Positions 54,501 to 62,691 of a stretch of DNA of 64,000 nucleotides are shown in pieces. Position 1 is the first letter of the stretch. Every line of letters begins with the position of its first letter. The translations under genes were made by a program, and so were the position numbers. Source of the DNA: a virus; the IMG/VR virus record IMGVR_UViG_3300040759_000032, positions 62,001 to 126,000 of that record; one strand, given 5' to 3'. A model generated the notes under the pieces. The model did no database searches. It had not been told where the DNA came from and was given only the letters and a program-made list of their open reading frames with translations.

Positions 54501-54874
54501 CCATCACCTCGTTCCTGCCGTTCAGCCCGGCCAAGCGGGGGCCGCTGTCGGGGTCCGGGTCGCCGGACAAGTCGGGGCGGTCGATCGCCCGCCTGATCGC
54601 CACGGGGATGCTCGCCGGGCGCGGCGACGTCACCGCGGCTTCCCACCTGCTCGCCTCGTCGGCCTCCCTCGCCCACGCGGGCGGATCCGGGTCGAGCCTC
54701 GGCCTCGGGCTTACGGCGTCCTCAGGCGGCGGAGGGGGAGGGGCGACGATCGTCATCGACGTCCACGACAACACCGTCATGAGCGACAGCGACATCAACA
54801 ACCTGGTCCGCAAGCTCGGGCCCGCCGTAACCAAGTCGCTGAACCAGGCGGGCATAAAAGTGAGGATGCCGTGA
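51410..54874 (+). CDS. Tape measure protein (TP901 type)
   Basis: 1154 residues from GTG at 51410. A long Ala-rich coiled coil (about 10-260) is followed by the TP901 core (DSTTHLVTDAGESAKNLGMVQAGILSVSTATGQSASDITNAMYHIESGG in part). Then come hydrophobic segments near 660-700 and 780-880, repeated TVLDWVKSHWPLLLGILTGPFG / AIDWVKSHWPALLAIITGPIG units, and a C-terminus SDINNLVRKLGPAVTKSLNQAG. It sets tail length and may span the host membrane. Confidence 0.92.
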   Translation: MAGAESFTVLAILEARDAASEIFAKVDESLGKFSETASKAAETAKGAGDSIDESLTQTASGADALELASARVEAAQARQARTAKTLADAERDLLSITSQEKASEDEVAAAADAVSAAQDRATISATALKDAQASLAAAAGDEDALAAASERVAVADKAAADAAGELAAAQARQAGLNTDENAMAAAQSLTAAEKDAKKASDDLTASQARQADVQKAVAASDTEAAAAAAEEAAAQKDAADKAAASSKLLSTAGKAAGITALGMGVAAAVMVKAAGNFQDSTTHLVTDAGESAKNLGMVQAGILSVSTATGQSASDITNAMYHIESGGFHAASGLAILKTVAEGARVGGADLDTTSKALVGTLTAYYGTSLTAAQATKDSTSLMNQLVETVGSGDMRMQDLASSLSAVTPVAAAAHLSFAQVGGAIATMTAQGMSAQQTTQDLAHFIRSMQAPTLVSSNEMKALGLNANSLSENLGKTGLAGTIDEMRNAILRNTSGGSVMLGYLKEMSPAAQSLANQILAGSITTGALTTAVKGLNPEQAHMVTMFKSSATSATGLKQTYTEAMSKMAGGATGLNVALMLSGKHMGDLTKNTAAIAARAKDASGNVQGWSAIQGTFNFKLSQAKTGVENTGIAIGTALLPAVTSVLSAVTKIVIPIAEWTAKHKTLTEVIFVSVTAIAAVIAIIAVAAKAFKAVTGAIDTVKATLKALGILSKETADTQAASAEKAAAAQESAAEESAAVQEEAAGEAAAANDEAAAESSGSWITAAGQQIASAAGWVAEQAVKVATVVASNVAAAATTAGAWLAAGAQQVAGAAVWVAQTIAKVAVIVASNVTGAAVTMAAWIAANAAMLLGIGLIVAAVVVAVVLIVKYWKQISDAAKEAFDFVVHIAETVLDWVKSHWPLLLGILTGPFGLAAGEIIQHYKIILKAVSDAIDWVKSHWPALLAIITGPIGQAVTWVVNHFDQLRHGAASLLDDFVGYFKALPGRVLSGLGNIGSMLFGAGQKIIQGLINGVENMLGSLGSTMGSVASTITSFLPFSPAKRGPLSGSGSPDKSGRSIARLIATGMLAGRGDVTAASHLLASSASLAHAGGSGSSLGLGLTASSGGGGGGATIVIDVHDNTVMSDSDINNLVRKLGPAVTKSLNQAGIKVRMP

Positions 54875-54896
54875 CGCGCCCGCCGAGGGGGTCGGC

Positions 54897-56279
54897 GTGG
54901 TCGCACGGCCGAGCCTGACCCTCACCCTGACCCCGCCGGGCGGGTCGCCGACCCAGTACCAGTCCCTGCTCGCCTACGAGGGCCACAGCAACGACTTCAC
55001 GATCACCCAGAACTTCGGCCGCCAGGGCGACACCGCCTGTTTCCCGCTGGTCGACGAGTACTCGGGGTCGCCGAACCTGGCCTACGTCGAGCCGATGACG
55101 CTCGTGAGTCTTTACGACGGGAACTGCTCGCAGACGCTGTTCGCCGGGGTGGTCAACGACCCGAACCTGTCGCCGACGGGGCCGACCAGGAACGAGTGGA
55201 CGCTCAACTGCACGGACTTCACCTTTTACGCGGACAACGCGATCGTGCACGGGGTGTTCAACGGGCTGACCGTCGACCAGGTGATCGTCGACCTGACCTC
55301 CCAGGCGAACTGCGGGATCAGCGCGGCGACGGTCGCGGACGGCGGGTTCGTCGCCCCGGGCCCGGTGCTCCCGAACCTGATCCTCAACTACGGCAGCCTC
55401 AGCGATGCGTGGCGGAAGCTCGCCACCCTCGCCGGGGCGGCGACCCCGTACGGCTGGTACGTCGACCAGAACCGGGCGCTGCACTTCTTCGACGCCAGCA
55501 CGGCGATCAACTCCGGGGTCACGTTCACCACGACCCCGACCGTCGGCGGGTCGATCACCCAGGGCCACATGCTGCTGGATAACACGAACAACTACGAGTG
55601 GGACGGAACAGCGGTCCACAACAAGGTCCTGGTCCAGGGCGCCACGCAGACGATCTCGCAACCGACGACAGGGAACCCGACGGACGTGTGGCTCGCCGAC
55701 GGGGCGCAGCAGGCATGGCCCCTCCGCTACACCGTCAGCGGCACCCCCGAGTTGACCGTCGGGGGGGTCGGCCAGACCGTGACGTCCGTGACGCCCGGCA
55801 CCGCCGCCCCCTCGGGCTGGTCCTGCCAGCAGAACGCGTTCGGCCAGTTCTTCCTGTTCTCCTCCGCCGCCCCCGCAGCCGGGAACATCATCGAGGCCTG
55901 GTACTCCTACCAGGTGCCCGTCGTCGCCCAGGCCACCGACTACAGCTCGGTCGCCGCCTACAACGGGCCGAACGGCGGCGTCTTCGCCGAGTTCATCTCC
56001 GACACGACCCTGACGACCGCGCCGATGGCCCTCGCGAGGGCGCAGCAGGAACGGCAGGAGTACGCGTTCGCCGCCGAGAAGTGCACGTTCAACACCAGCG
56101 AGGACTTCCTCGGCTGGGTCCGCGCCGGCGACACGTTCACCTACGTGAACCGGTTCATCCCCGACTCGCAGCGCTCCTGGGCTATCGGGGTGAACGACAC
56201 GTTCATCTGCACCGCGAACACCATCACGTTCGGGACCGGCGGGTACAGGCAGCTGCAGCCGACCGGCGTCAGGCTCTGA
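54897..56279 (+). CDS. Minor tail protein / tail tip hub (putative)
   Basis: 460 residues from GTG at 54897, the second large gene after the tape measure in phage order minus a distal tail gene. Beta-rich N-terminal domain (NDFTITQNFGRQGDTACFPLVDEY, LVSLYDGNCSQTLFAGVVND) and later SDAWRKLATLAGAATPYGWYVDQNRALHFFD resemble gp27/Dit-Tal-type hub proteins. The end (FLGWVRAGDTFTYVNRFIPDSQ) is typical for tail hub rings. Confidence 0.75.
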   Translation: MVARPSLTLTLTPPGGSPTQYQSLLAYEGHSNDFTITQNFGRQGDTACFPLVDEYSGSPNLAYVEPMTLVSLYDGNCSQTLFAGVVNDPNLSPTGPTRNEWTLNCTDFTFYADNAIVHGVFNGLTVDQVIVDLTSQANCGISAATVADGGFVAPGPVLPNLILNYGSLSDAWRKLATLAGAATPYGWYVDQNRALHFFDASTAINSGVTFTTTPTVGGSITQGHMLLDNTNNYEWDGTAVHNKVLVQGATQTISQPTTGNPTDVWLADGAQQAWPLRYTVSGTPELTVGGVGQTVTSVTPGTAAPSGWSCQQNAFGQFFLFSSAAPAAGNIIEAWYSYQVPVVAQATDYSSVAAYNGPNGGVFAEFISDTTLTTAPMALARAQQERQEYAFAAEKCTFNTSEDFLGWVRAGDTFTYVNRFIPDSQRSWAIGVNDTFICTANTITFGTGGYRQLQPTGVRL

Positions 56280-56298
56280 GTCCGCTAGCCTCTACCTC

Positions 56299-56664
56299 GT
56301 GCCCCGACCCCGACGCTCCGGATGGTTCCCGCTGCCGTCCGATAGCTCCCTGCCGTTCCTGGTCAAATGCTCGGACGGACACGGGCGCAAGGGGCCGAGG
56401 CTGCTTCACCGGGGCATCCTCGCCCTCCCGCCGGACACCCCTCCTGCCATTGAATGGGTTGAGCACGGCGCGTCCCCAGTGCCGCCGCTCGGCGAATTGG
56501 GAGACGACGGGGACCGCAAGGTGACCCTGAAGTGCAACGTGTGCGGCCTTGACCGGCAGATGCGGGAAAGCCTTCTGGTCAGGGCGCTGCGCGGACTGGC
56601 CGACGCGGGCCTGAAAGACGGAAGCGGTCGCGTGACGCTGGACATCGCCTACGTGCCGCGCTAG
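56299..56664 (+). CDS. Hypothetical protein, 121 aa, CNVCG motif
   Basis: GTG at 56299. SLPFLVKCSDGHGRKGPRLLHRGILALPP and VTLKCNVCGLDRQMRESLLVRALRGLADAG suggest one zinc ribbon with CSDGH and CNVCG ligands. Accessory gene in the tail module. Confidence 0.6.
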   Translation: MPRPRRSGWFPLPSDSSLPFLVKCSDGHGRKGPRLLHRGILALPPDTPPAIEWVEHGASPVPPLGELGDDGDRKVTLKCNVCGLDRQMRESLLVRALRGLADAGLKDGSGRVTLDIAYVPR

Positions 56665-56724
56665 GGCGGAGGGCGCGCAGGTTGGCCCCGAAGATCTCGT
56701 CGGCGCGCTGGCCGTCTGCCCGCA

Positions 56725-57123
56725 TCACGAGCCGACCCTCCTGCATGTGTTGCAGGTGAAGCCGACGGGCACCTTCCCGTCACAGGTCAAGCACTGCGCG
56801 GTAGAGAGCCATGCAACCGCGTGATCGCGCGGAAGGAACTCGCCCGGCGCGACCTCGGCCTGGCCACCGGCCTCTGCGGGAAACAGAAGGTCCACCGGGG
56901 CCACGTCCAGGGCCCTTGCGAGGATGAACAGTTCTCCAACGGAGATGTAGTCCCTGCGGCCGCTCGCAAGGTTGGCCAGAACGTTGCGTGGGATGGGCTT
57001 GCCGAGTTCCGTATCGGTGTGGTCGGCGAGGCGCTGCATGCTCAGCCCGCGCTTGATCCGCCACTGACTCACCCGGGACGCTATTGCGCTAGTAAGGCGT
57101 ACTTCCCAGTCTGATTGATCCAT
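56725..57123 (-). CDS. XRE-type repressor with C-terminal zinc ribbon
   Basis: 132 residues from ATG at 57123. The HTH is VSQWRIKRGLSMQRLADHTDTELG and PIPRNVLANLASGRRDYISVGELFILARALDVAPVDLLFP (residues 18-85). The C-terminus ends CLTCDGKVPVGFTCNTC, a CxxC pair. The divergent position opposite a rightward gene with palindromes between suggests an autoregulated repressor, possibly of lysogeny or of the fibre operon. Confidence 0.75.
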   Translation of the reverse strand: MDQSDWEVRLTSAIASRVSQWRIKRGLSMQRLADHTDTELGKPIPRNVLANLASGRRDYISVGELFILARALDVAPVDLLFPAEAGGQAEVAPGEFLPRDHAVAWLSTAQCLTCDGKVPVGFTCNTCRRVGS

Positions 57124-57127
57124 AGAG

Positions 57128-57160
57128 ACACAATATCAAGTTTCTTGTGTTCTGGCACAA
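57128..57160. promoter_or_regulatory. Operator-like inverted repeats upstream of the XRE repressor
   Basis: ACACAA (57128-57133) and TTGTGT (57145-57150) are inverted copies 11 bases apart; TTGTG/CACAA (57145-57149/57156-57160) gives a second, overlapping pair. The gap between the divergent genes is AT-rich. Confidence 0.5.
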
Positions 57161-57184
57161 ACTAGGCAGAGAGCGGGGGTCGAA

Positions 57185-57367
57185 ATGACCGCCATGACCG
57201 AAGAGGACATCAACAGACTGGTGTCCAAGCTCGGGCCTGCGGTCGCGAAGGCGCTCCGACTCCGCCCCGGCGATGACGGCACCGCGCCCTGTCCTACCGC
57301 GCCGGGCCGCCCGCCGAGGCCGCTCCCGCCGCAGGTCATGCACGCGACCGCCGACCCGGAAGGGTAG
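57185..57367 (+). CDS. Small protein similar to the tape measure C-terminus
   Basis: 60 residues from ATG at 57185. EEDINRLVSKLGPAVAKALR closely parallels SDINNLVRKLGPAVTKSLNQ at the end of the tape measure protein, then a Pro-rich tail follows. It looks like a duplicated C-terminal tag; a partner-binding role is an inference. Confidence 0.55.
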   Translation: MTAMTEEDINRLVSKLGPAVAKALRLRPGDDGTAPCPTAPGRPPRPLPPQVMHATADPEG

Positions 57368-57373
57368 CCGCGC

Positions 57374-57583
57374 GTGCCCGGCGTCTTTCGTCCCTCGACG
57401 CTCGCCGACGTGCTCAACACCATCCAGCAGCAGGCCATCGGGGACACCGACACCTCTGTCAGCGGCGTCGGCTACATCGGCGAGGCTGACGACCAGATGA
57501 CCATGGCCGACTCCGTCACGGCGAGCGCCGGGACCAACCCGACATGGGGGGGCGGCGAGTGGGGATCGGTCGTCTGGGGCTGA
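57374..57583 (+). CDS. Small tail-region protein, 69 aa
   Basis: GTG at 57374. GVFRPSTLADVLNTIQQQAIGDTDTS and the Gly/Trp-rich ending GTNPTWGGGEWGSVVWG. Short proteins of this kind occur between tail-tip and fibre genes. Function unknown. Confidence 0.6.
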   Translation: MPGVFRPSTLADVLNTIQQQAIGDTDTSVSGVGYIGEADDQMTMADSVTASAGTNPTWGGGEWGSVVWG

Positions 57584-58101
57584 GGGCGGGCTCCGGCATC
57601 CCGCTGGCCGGGCGCCTGGCCGTGTCGTCGGTCCGCCCCGACGGCACGGTCAGGGACCGGCGGGAGGGCTTCAACGTCGTCTGCACCGCCGGGTACACCG
57701 CCCTCGCCGCCGCGCTCGTCTGGTCCGGGATCCAGGACCAGGCGGCGAACCTCGGCGTGACCTCCCCGACGTACCTGACTCCGCTCTGGGGCGCAGTGGG
57801 GAGCGGGGCCGGAACCCCGGCGGAGTCGGACACGGCCCTGTTCTCCGAGCTCGGCCGGCAGACCGTCGGAGCCGGGGCGCCATCCCCCGCGACCCCCTCG
57901 ATCGCGGCGGAAACGACGTTCCTCTTTTACTTCCCGCAGCAGCTCTCGGTGTGGACGGTCACCGAGGCGGGGGCTTTCGCCGGGGGGACTTCCGCCGCAG
58001 GGTCGGGGACGCTCCTCGACCACTGGGCCTTCAGCCCGGTCATTACGGTCCCGACCACGGACACGTTGTTGCTGGAAATAGCGCTACTACTCGGACCATA
58101 A
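57559..58101 (+). CDS. Minor tail / fibre-associated protein, 180 aa
   Basis: GTG at 57559 after GGGGGGCGGCGA; the frame opens at ATG 57544. REGFNVVCTAGYTALAAALVWSGIQDQAA and PTYLTPLWGAVGSGAGTPAESDTALFSELGRQTV, then beta strands (TTFLFYFPQQLSVWTVTEAGAFAGG), match phage tail-collar-like proteins with the AESDTxLxxELxR pattern. Confidence 0.7.
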   Translation: MGIGRLGLRAGSGIPLAGRLAVSSVRPDGTVRDRREGFNVVCTAGYTALAAALVWSGIQDQAANLGVTSPTYLTPLWGAVGSGAGTPAESDTALFSELGRQTVGAGAPSPATPSIAAETTFLFYFPQQLSVWTVTEAGAFAGGTSAAGSGTLLDHWAFSPVITVPTTDTLLLEIALLLGP

Positions 58102-58196
58102 GTTAACCGCACACAAGTCGGATACGATAGAATGTTCGACGTAAGGACCCCCGCGACAGCAGGCCGCCTAGCGCACTACCGCCCCGGGGGTGAGCG

Positions 58197-58928
58197 TTGG
58201 CCGCTCCCTCCTGGCTAGGCGCGACTACCGGATACAACGCGTACGCCGGGCAGGTCAACCAGTTCCTCGCGACCCACGCCGTGACCTACCTTTACACGGC
58301 CGCCGAGCAGGCCAGCCAGGGCACCGCCGGGAGCGGCGGGGTGAACAGCGACGGGCTTTACATCGCCCAGTCGTTCGCCACGACCTCAGCCCAGACGACG
58401 ACCGGGTACGTCGTGGTGACGGCGAAGGTCACCGGGTCGCCGGCCCCGCTGTCCGTCAGCGTCCAGGCGACCTCGGCCGGGGCGCCGTCGGGGACGGCCC
58501 TGGTGTCGACGTCGCTGCCGAAAGAGTTCCTCACCGGCTCGGCGGCCGCAGTCGCGGTGATGCTCCCCGTCACGGGGCTCTCGGCCAGCACGACGTACTG
58601 GATCGTCGCCAGCGCGGCCGGGGACGCATCCGACTACTTCACCTGGTCTAAGAGCAACCAGACTTCCGGCGCGTCGACGAGCACGAACGGGACGGCGTGG
58701 AGCGCCCAGACGTACGGGCTGCTGTACCAGGTCTACGACCAGACCCCGGCGCCGCCGCTGGCGGGCACCTGGGAGGACTCCGGGGCCCGGTGGACGAGCC
58801 TGGGCTACAACGGCTCCGGGCAGCTGACGTCGATCGGCGAGTACACCGCCGGGCAGTCCGCCGCCGGCTACACCGCCTCGAACCGGGCCCTGTCCTACTC
58901 CGGGCCGCTGCTGATCGGGGTGGCGTAA
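58197..58928 (+). CDS. Tail fibre-type protein, short paralogue
   Basis: 243 residues from TTG at 58197 (GGGGGTGAGCG upstream). The N-terminus GATTGYNAYAGQVNQFLATHAVTYLYTAAEQ and the C-terminus GTWEDSGARWTSLGYNGSGQLTSIGEY are shared with the 59523 gene. The middle is a jelly-roll-like beta domain (LSVSVQATSAGAPSGTALVSTSLP). A promoter-like AT-rich stretch (TACGATAGAATG) lies upstream at about 58122-58133. Confidence 0.7.
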   Translation: MAAPSWLGATTGYNAYAGQVNQFLATHAVTYLYTAAEQASQGTAGSGGVNSDGLYIAQSFATTSAQTTTGYVVVTAKVTGSPAPLSVSVQATSAGAPSGTALVSTSLPKEFLTGSAAAVAVMLPVTGLSASTTYWIVASAAGDASDYFTWSKSNQTSGASTSTNGTAWSAQTYGLLYQVYDQTPAPPLAGTWEDSGARWTSLGYNGSGQLTSIGEYTAGQSAAGYTASNRALSYSGPLLIGVA

Positions 58929-59492
58929 GTGGCTTCCACGATCGAGCTGCTGCTGCTCGCGCAGCAGTCGGCGTTCCCGCCGCCGGCCGCGTGGACGGAC
59001 CTGACGGCGGTCACCGTGACCAACAACACCGCCGCGGCGGCCGTGACCAGGTCCTGGCCCGCGCTGCCGGGGACGCCGACGGCCGGCACGGTGTACCAGG
59101 TGGAGTGCGACTTCGGCGGGTCGTTCGGCGCCGTCGCGATGGGCGTCTACGCGGGCATCGCCGGGACGTACACGAAGCTCGCCACGGTCGACGCGGGATT
59201 CGGCACGAACGGGCAGTCGATCGGCGGCTCGATGAGCATGACGCTCCGGGTGACGTCATCATCCCTGTGCGAGGCGTCGCTGTCGGGGGCGATCCAGAAC
59301 ATCAGCGCGAACCCGCACATCACCGGCTCCGGGAACGTCGTCCCGCTGACCAGCGCCGGCATCGTGGGGTCGATCGCGATCGCGGCGGGGAACGCGATCA
59401 CGATCGGGGTCAACTTCGCCTCGTCGGTCTCCGGGCAGCACGTGGGCTGCAGCGGCTCGACGTTCTGGGCTTACGGTGCGGGAGTCTCCTGA
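58929..59492 (+). CDS. Beta-rich tail protein, 187 aa
   Basis: GTG at 58929 directly after the previous stop. ELLLLAQQSAFPPPAAWTDLTAVTVTNNTAAAAVTRSWPALPGTPTAG in part, then repeated beta strands. Probably part of the fibre or receptor-binding apparatus. No enzyme motif. Confidence 0.6.
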   Translation: MASTIELLLLAQQSAFPPPAAWTDLTAVTVTNNTAAAAVTRSWPALPGTPTAGTVYQVECDFGGSFGAVAMGVYAGIAGTYTKLATVDAGFGTNGQSIGGSMSMTLRVTSSSLCEASLSGAIQNISANPHITGSGNVVPLTSAGIVGSIAIAAGNAITIGVNFASSVSGQHVGCSGSTFWAYGAGVS

Positions 59493-59522
59493 CGGCCATC
59501 AGGCCGCCGTGACGGCGCCCTG

Positions 59523-61388
59523 ATGGCCGTCATCGCCGACGAGGCGGGCTTCTCGGTCGAGGACGAGGCCGGCGGCCTCGTCCTCGACGAGGCCGGCCTG
59601 CCGTCGACCGTCGACCCCGCGTGGTCCGCCGCCCGCACGGGGCTGCCGGGCTCGGCTGCCGCCCCTAACTACGCCGCGCAGGTCGCCCAGTTCCTCACAG
59701 CCCACGCGATCACCCCCGTCTACGCGGGGGCGCAGATCGTCATCCCGTCGGGGAACGTCGGCTACGGGTTCGGCGGCATCGACTGGGTGAACCTGGGCGT
59801 CTCCGACGTCGACCAGCCGTTCGCGATGCCGGCGGGGAAGACGGCGGTCGGCCGGGTGACACTGCCGCTGTCCCCGTCCGGCGATGGGGCGGACGTCACC
59901 GTGTCGCTGTGCGCGGACTCGGGCGGGTCGCCCGGGACCGTCATCGCCTCCACGAGGCTCCCCGCGGCGTGGCTCGCGCAGCTCGCCGCGCCCGGCGGCC
60001 CCGGAACCGGCGGCCCCCTGGCGACCGCCGCGTCGGGCACCCTGCGGATGGGCGAGATGACCAGCGTTACGTGGGCGTCGCCCGTGACCGGGACCGCGCC
60101 CGCCCTCCCGTCCGTCACCGTGTCCGGGAACTTCCTCTACGAGGCCGGCGGCACCGTCTCCGGGGCCCCGATCGCCGGGGCGTACACGATCGGGTGGGGC
60201 GGCGGATCCGCCCCCGGGACGGTCCTGCCGCAGCCGTCCCTCCCCGCGGCGACCGGCTACCCGGCGATCGCGGCGACCGCCGACACCATCGTCTGCGCGG
60301 GCGGGCAGAACGCGGTCCCCGCGCCCCTCGCGAACGTGTGGGCGGCGAGCTGGAGCCCGTCCACCGGGATCGCGGGGGCGTGGTCGGCGCAGGCCGCCCT
60401 GCCCCAGGCCACCAGCAACGCCGCCGCGGCGGCCTGGGGAAGCACCGTCTACGTCATCGGCGGGCAGACCACGGGCGGCGACACGGGCGCCGTGTATCGG
60501 GCGGCGGTGTCGAACGGGCAGATCACCGCGTGGACGGTGTGCCCGCCGCTGCCGATCCCGGCCCTGATCCCGGCGACGGCTGCGGTGAACGGCTGGCTGA
60601 TCGCCGCAGGCGTCACCTCGGGATCCCTGTCCACGGTCGTCTACGGCGCCCAGATCAACTCCGACGGCAGCATCGGCGGGTGGCAGGCGTGGCCGCCGCT
60701 GCGCGTCGCCGCGGCACCTGACGACCCTGGCTGCTCCCTGGCCGTCACCGCCTGCGGGATCGCCCTCATCGGCGGCGGGGGCGCGGCCGCCGTGCAGACC
60801 CTGACCGTGACCGCCGACGGCCCGGGGCAGTGGCAGTCGCAGACCCTGAACACGGCGGCCGTCCCCGTCAGCGCGAACCCCTGCGCGGCGTTCCCCCTCG
60901 GGACCGGCACCTGGGAGACGTTCGCGTTCACCCCCGGCAACGGCTACTACGCCTCCGGGGTCCTGTCGTCCGTCCCGGTCATCTCCGTCCCCCTCCCCGC
61001 CACGGGCCTGACCTCCGGGGCTACCTATCACATCCTCGTGCACCAGGACGGCGGGGACCTCAACGACTACGCGTCGATCGCCCTCGACCCGGGGGCGCTC
61101 GCGACGGCCGCCCAGACGCGGCCCAGCGGCGGCGGCTCGTGGACGCCGCTGACGCACACGTACTCGATGCTCGCCGGGATCTGGGACCAGACCGCCGGCG
61201 GGCAGGTCCTCCACACCTGGGAGGACTCCGGCGCGAGGATCACCGCGATGGTCTACGCCGGCTCGGGCGGGCAGCTGCTCGGCCTCTGCGAGGCGACGGC
61301 GTTCGAGGACGGCGCCATGCTCCCCGCCGTCACGCAGATCGGCTACGACTCCGCCGGGCAGGTGACGGGGCTCGCCCAGCTCGCATAG
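59523..61388 (+). CDS. Tail fibre with Kelch-like beta-propeller
   Basis: 621 residues from ATG at 59523. The N-terminus (FSVEDEAGGLVLDEAG, then NYAAQVAQFLTAHAITPVY) and C-terminus (HTWEDSGARITAMVYAGSGGQLLGLCE) match the shorter paralogue. Between, about 230-430, repeated blades (TVYVIGGQTTGGDTGAVYRAAVSNGQITAWTVCPPLP, GWLIAAGVTSGSLSTVVYGAQINSDGSIGGWQAWPPL) are of Kelch type. Likely receptor binding. Confidence 0.78.
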   Translation: MAVIADEAGFSVEDEAGGLVLDEAGLPSTVDPAWSAARTGLPGSAAAPNYAAQVAQFLTAHAITPVYAGAQIVIPSGNVGYGFGGIDWVNLGVSDVDQPFAMPAGKTAVGRVTLPLSPSGDGADVTVSLCADSGGSPGTVIASTRLPAAWLAQLAAPGGPGTGGPLATAASGTLRMGEMTSVTWASPVTGTAPALPSVTVSGNFLYEAGGTVSGAPIAGAYTIGWGGGSAPGTVLPQPSLPAATGYPAIAATADTIVCAGGQNAVPAPLANVWAASWSPSTGIAGAWSAQAALPQATSNAAAAAWGSTVYVIGGQTTGGDTGAVYRAAVSNGQITAWTVCPPLPIPALIPATAAVNGWLIAAGVTSGSLSTVVYGAQINSDGSIGGWQAWPPLRVAAAPDDPGCSLAVTACGIALIGGGGAAAVQTLTVTADGPGQWQSQTLNTAAVPVSANPCAAFPLGTGTWETFAFTPGNGYYASGVLSSVPVISVPLPATGLTSGATYHILVHQDGGDLNDYASIALDPGALATAAQTRPSGGGSWTPLTHTYSMLAGIWDQTAGGQVLHTWEDSGARITAMVYAGSGGQLLGLCEATAFEDGAMLPAVTQIGYDSAGQVTGLAQLA

Positions 61389-61445
61389 GCCGACCCGGCG
61401 GCCGGCGTGGCCATGACCGGAATCTACCGTCCGGGGAGGCGGCCC

Positions 61446-61784
61446 GTGTCCGATGACGGCCCGAGCATCTCATACACCGTTCGCGACCTCGTCGCGGACC
61501 TCCGGGCGGAGATCGTCGCCCTCCGCAACCAGATGCAGCAGCAGCTCGACCGCATCGAGCAGCAGCTCTCCCGGCAGGCCGACACGAAGGCCGAGAAGTC
61601 CGACCTTCTCGCCCTGGACATCCGCGTCAAGGCGGTCGAGGACCGGGACCGGGAGCGGGCCGAGCGGGAGCGGGTCGAGGAGAAGCACCGCCGCGACGGC
61701 ATCGACTGGCGGCGGTGGATCTGGCCGACCCTCATCGCCCTCGCCGTCGTGATCATCGGCGTGCTGCAGCTCGTCCTGAAGTGA
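61446..61784 (+). CDS. Coiled-coil protein with C-terminal membrane segment
   Basis: 112 residues from GTG at 61446 with GGGGAGG 5-6 bases upstream. A coiled coil (VRDLVADLRAEIVALRNQMQQQLDRIEQQLSRQAD) and an Arg/Glu helix precede one membrane helix (WPTLIALAVVIIGVLQLVL). Similar tail-anchored small proteins are annotated as holins or haemolysin XhlA-like. Confidence 0.65.
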   Translation: MSDDGPSISYTVRDLVADLRAEIVALRNQMQQQLDRIEQQLSRQADTKAEKSDLLALDIRVKAVEDRDRERAERERVEEKHRRDGIDWRRWIWPTLIALAVVIIGVLQLVLK

Positions 61785-61793
61785 GGAGGCGGC

Positions 61794-62339
61794 ATGGCGC
61801 TGGCTGACCTGTCCGCGATCGCCGGGTTCCGCAAGCGCGGCCCGTGGCCTCCCGGCCAGACCCCTGACGAGTACACCTTCTGGGCGCCGGACGACGACCT
61901 GCACGGCGTACTGGTGACGATGGTCCGCTCCGCGGCCCACAGTCTCGTGCTCGCGATGTACGGGTTCGCCGACGACGAACTCGCGGCGGCGGTCCACGAC
62001 AGGCTCGACGACCCGGCTTGCTACGTGTCGCTGACGCTCGACTCGTCACAGGCCGGCGGGGTGCACGAGCGGGCGATCCTCGCCAAGTCGGGGTTCCCGT
62101 CGAACTCCGTCGCGATCGGGCAGAGCGAACGCCACCGGATCATGCACCTCAAGGTCGCCGTCATCGACGGAACCGACCGGGTCACCGGCTCGACGAACTG
62201 GTCCACGGCAGGCGAGTCGCTCCAGGACAACGAGCTGACCGTGCGCCGCGACCCGGTGAGGGCGGCGGACGCGCGCGCGAAGATCGACCTCATTCACGAG
62301 TCGATGCTGACCGCCGCCGCAGAGAAGGCGGCGAAGTGA
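61794..62339 (+). CDS. Phospholipase D-like nuclease (single HKD domain)
   Basis: 181 residues from ATG at 61794 with GAGGAGGCGGC upstream. The catalytic motif is HLKVAVID (HxKx4D) followed by TGSTNWSTAG and QDNELTV. LVTMVRSAAHSLVLAMYGFADDELAAAV is the N-terminal strand-helix of this fold. One motif means a dimeric enzyme, as in bacterial Nuc/PLD nucleases. It acts on phosphodiesters, possibly DNA or phospholipid. Confidence 0.88.
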   Translation: MALADLSAIAGFRKRGPWPPGQTPDEYTFWAPDDDLHGVLVTMVRSAAHSLVLAMYGFADDELAAAVHDRLDDPACYVSLTLDSSQAGGVHERAILAKSGFPSNSVAIGQSERHRIMHLKVAVIDGTDRVTGSTNWSTAGESLQDNELTVRRDPVRAADARAKIDLIHESMLTAAAEKAAK

Positions 62340-62388
62340 CCGGCGTCGCGCGTGAACGACGTTACGGCGGGAAGCCGGTGGATGCCTG

Positions 62389-62691
62389 ATGGCCGGCGAC
62401 TGCGCGAGGTGCGCCGGCGAGGGCTGGGTGTGCGAATCCCACCCCTCGCGCCCGTGGGGCGGCCTGTGCTGCGACGGGCCGCGCTGGGCTCAGCGGCTCC
62501 GCCCGCTGGGCCGGCTGGCGCCCTGGGGGCCTGCCCTGCTGCCCTACCGGGGGCCGTTCCGGCTGGCGTGGCGTATCCGCCCGCTGTGCGAGCACGGCGC
62601 CTGCTACTGCGGCGGCGCTGGGCTCGCGTGCCAGTCATGCAACCTTGACGGCCGGGTTGACTGGCTGTCGGTCATCGCGGAGGCGACGTGA
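62389..62691 (+). CDS. Cys-rich zinc-ribbon protein, 100 aa
   Basis: ATG at 62389. CARCAGEGWVCESHPSRPWGGLCCDG at the N-terminus and CEHGACYCGGAGLACQSC at the C-terminus suggest two zinc sites. A frequent actinophage accessory protein pattern (CxxCxGxGWxCExHPxxPW). Confidence 0.7.
   Translation: MAGDCARCAGEGWVCESHPSRPWGGLCCDGPRWAQRLRPLGRLAPWGPALLPYRGPFRLAWRIRPLCEHGACYCGGAGLACQSCNLDGRVDWLSVIAEAT

Noticed and set aside
52460-54676. 738-aa minus-strand frame opposite the tape measure gene
   Set aside because: Arg/Gly/Asp-rich shadow of the tape measure protein, which has clear TP901 features and a good context.
53383-54918. 511-aa plus-strand frame inside the tape measure gene
   Set aside because: Out-of-frame shadow with Arg/Gly-rich composition; no ribosome site and no recognisable domain.
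59499-61214. 571-aa minus-strand frame opposite the Kelch-like fibre gene
   Set aside because: Shadow frame; Gly/Arg/Val-rich without motifs.
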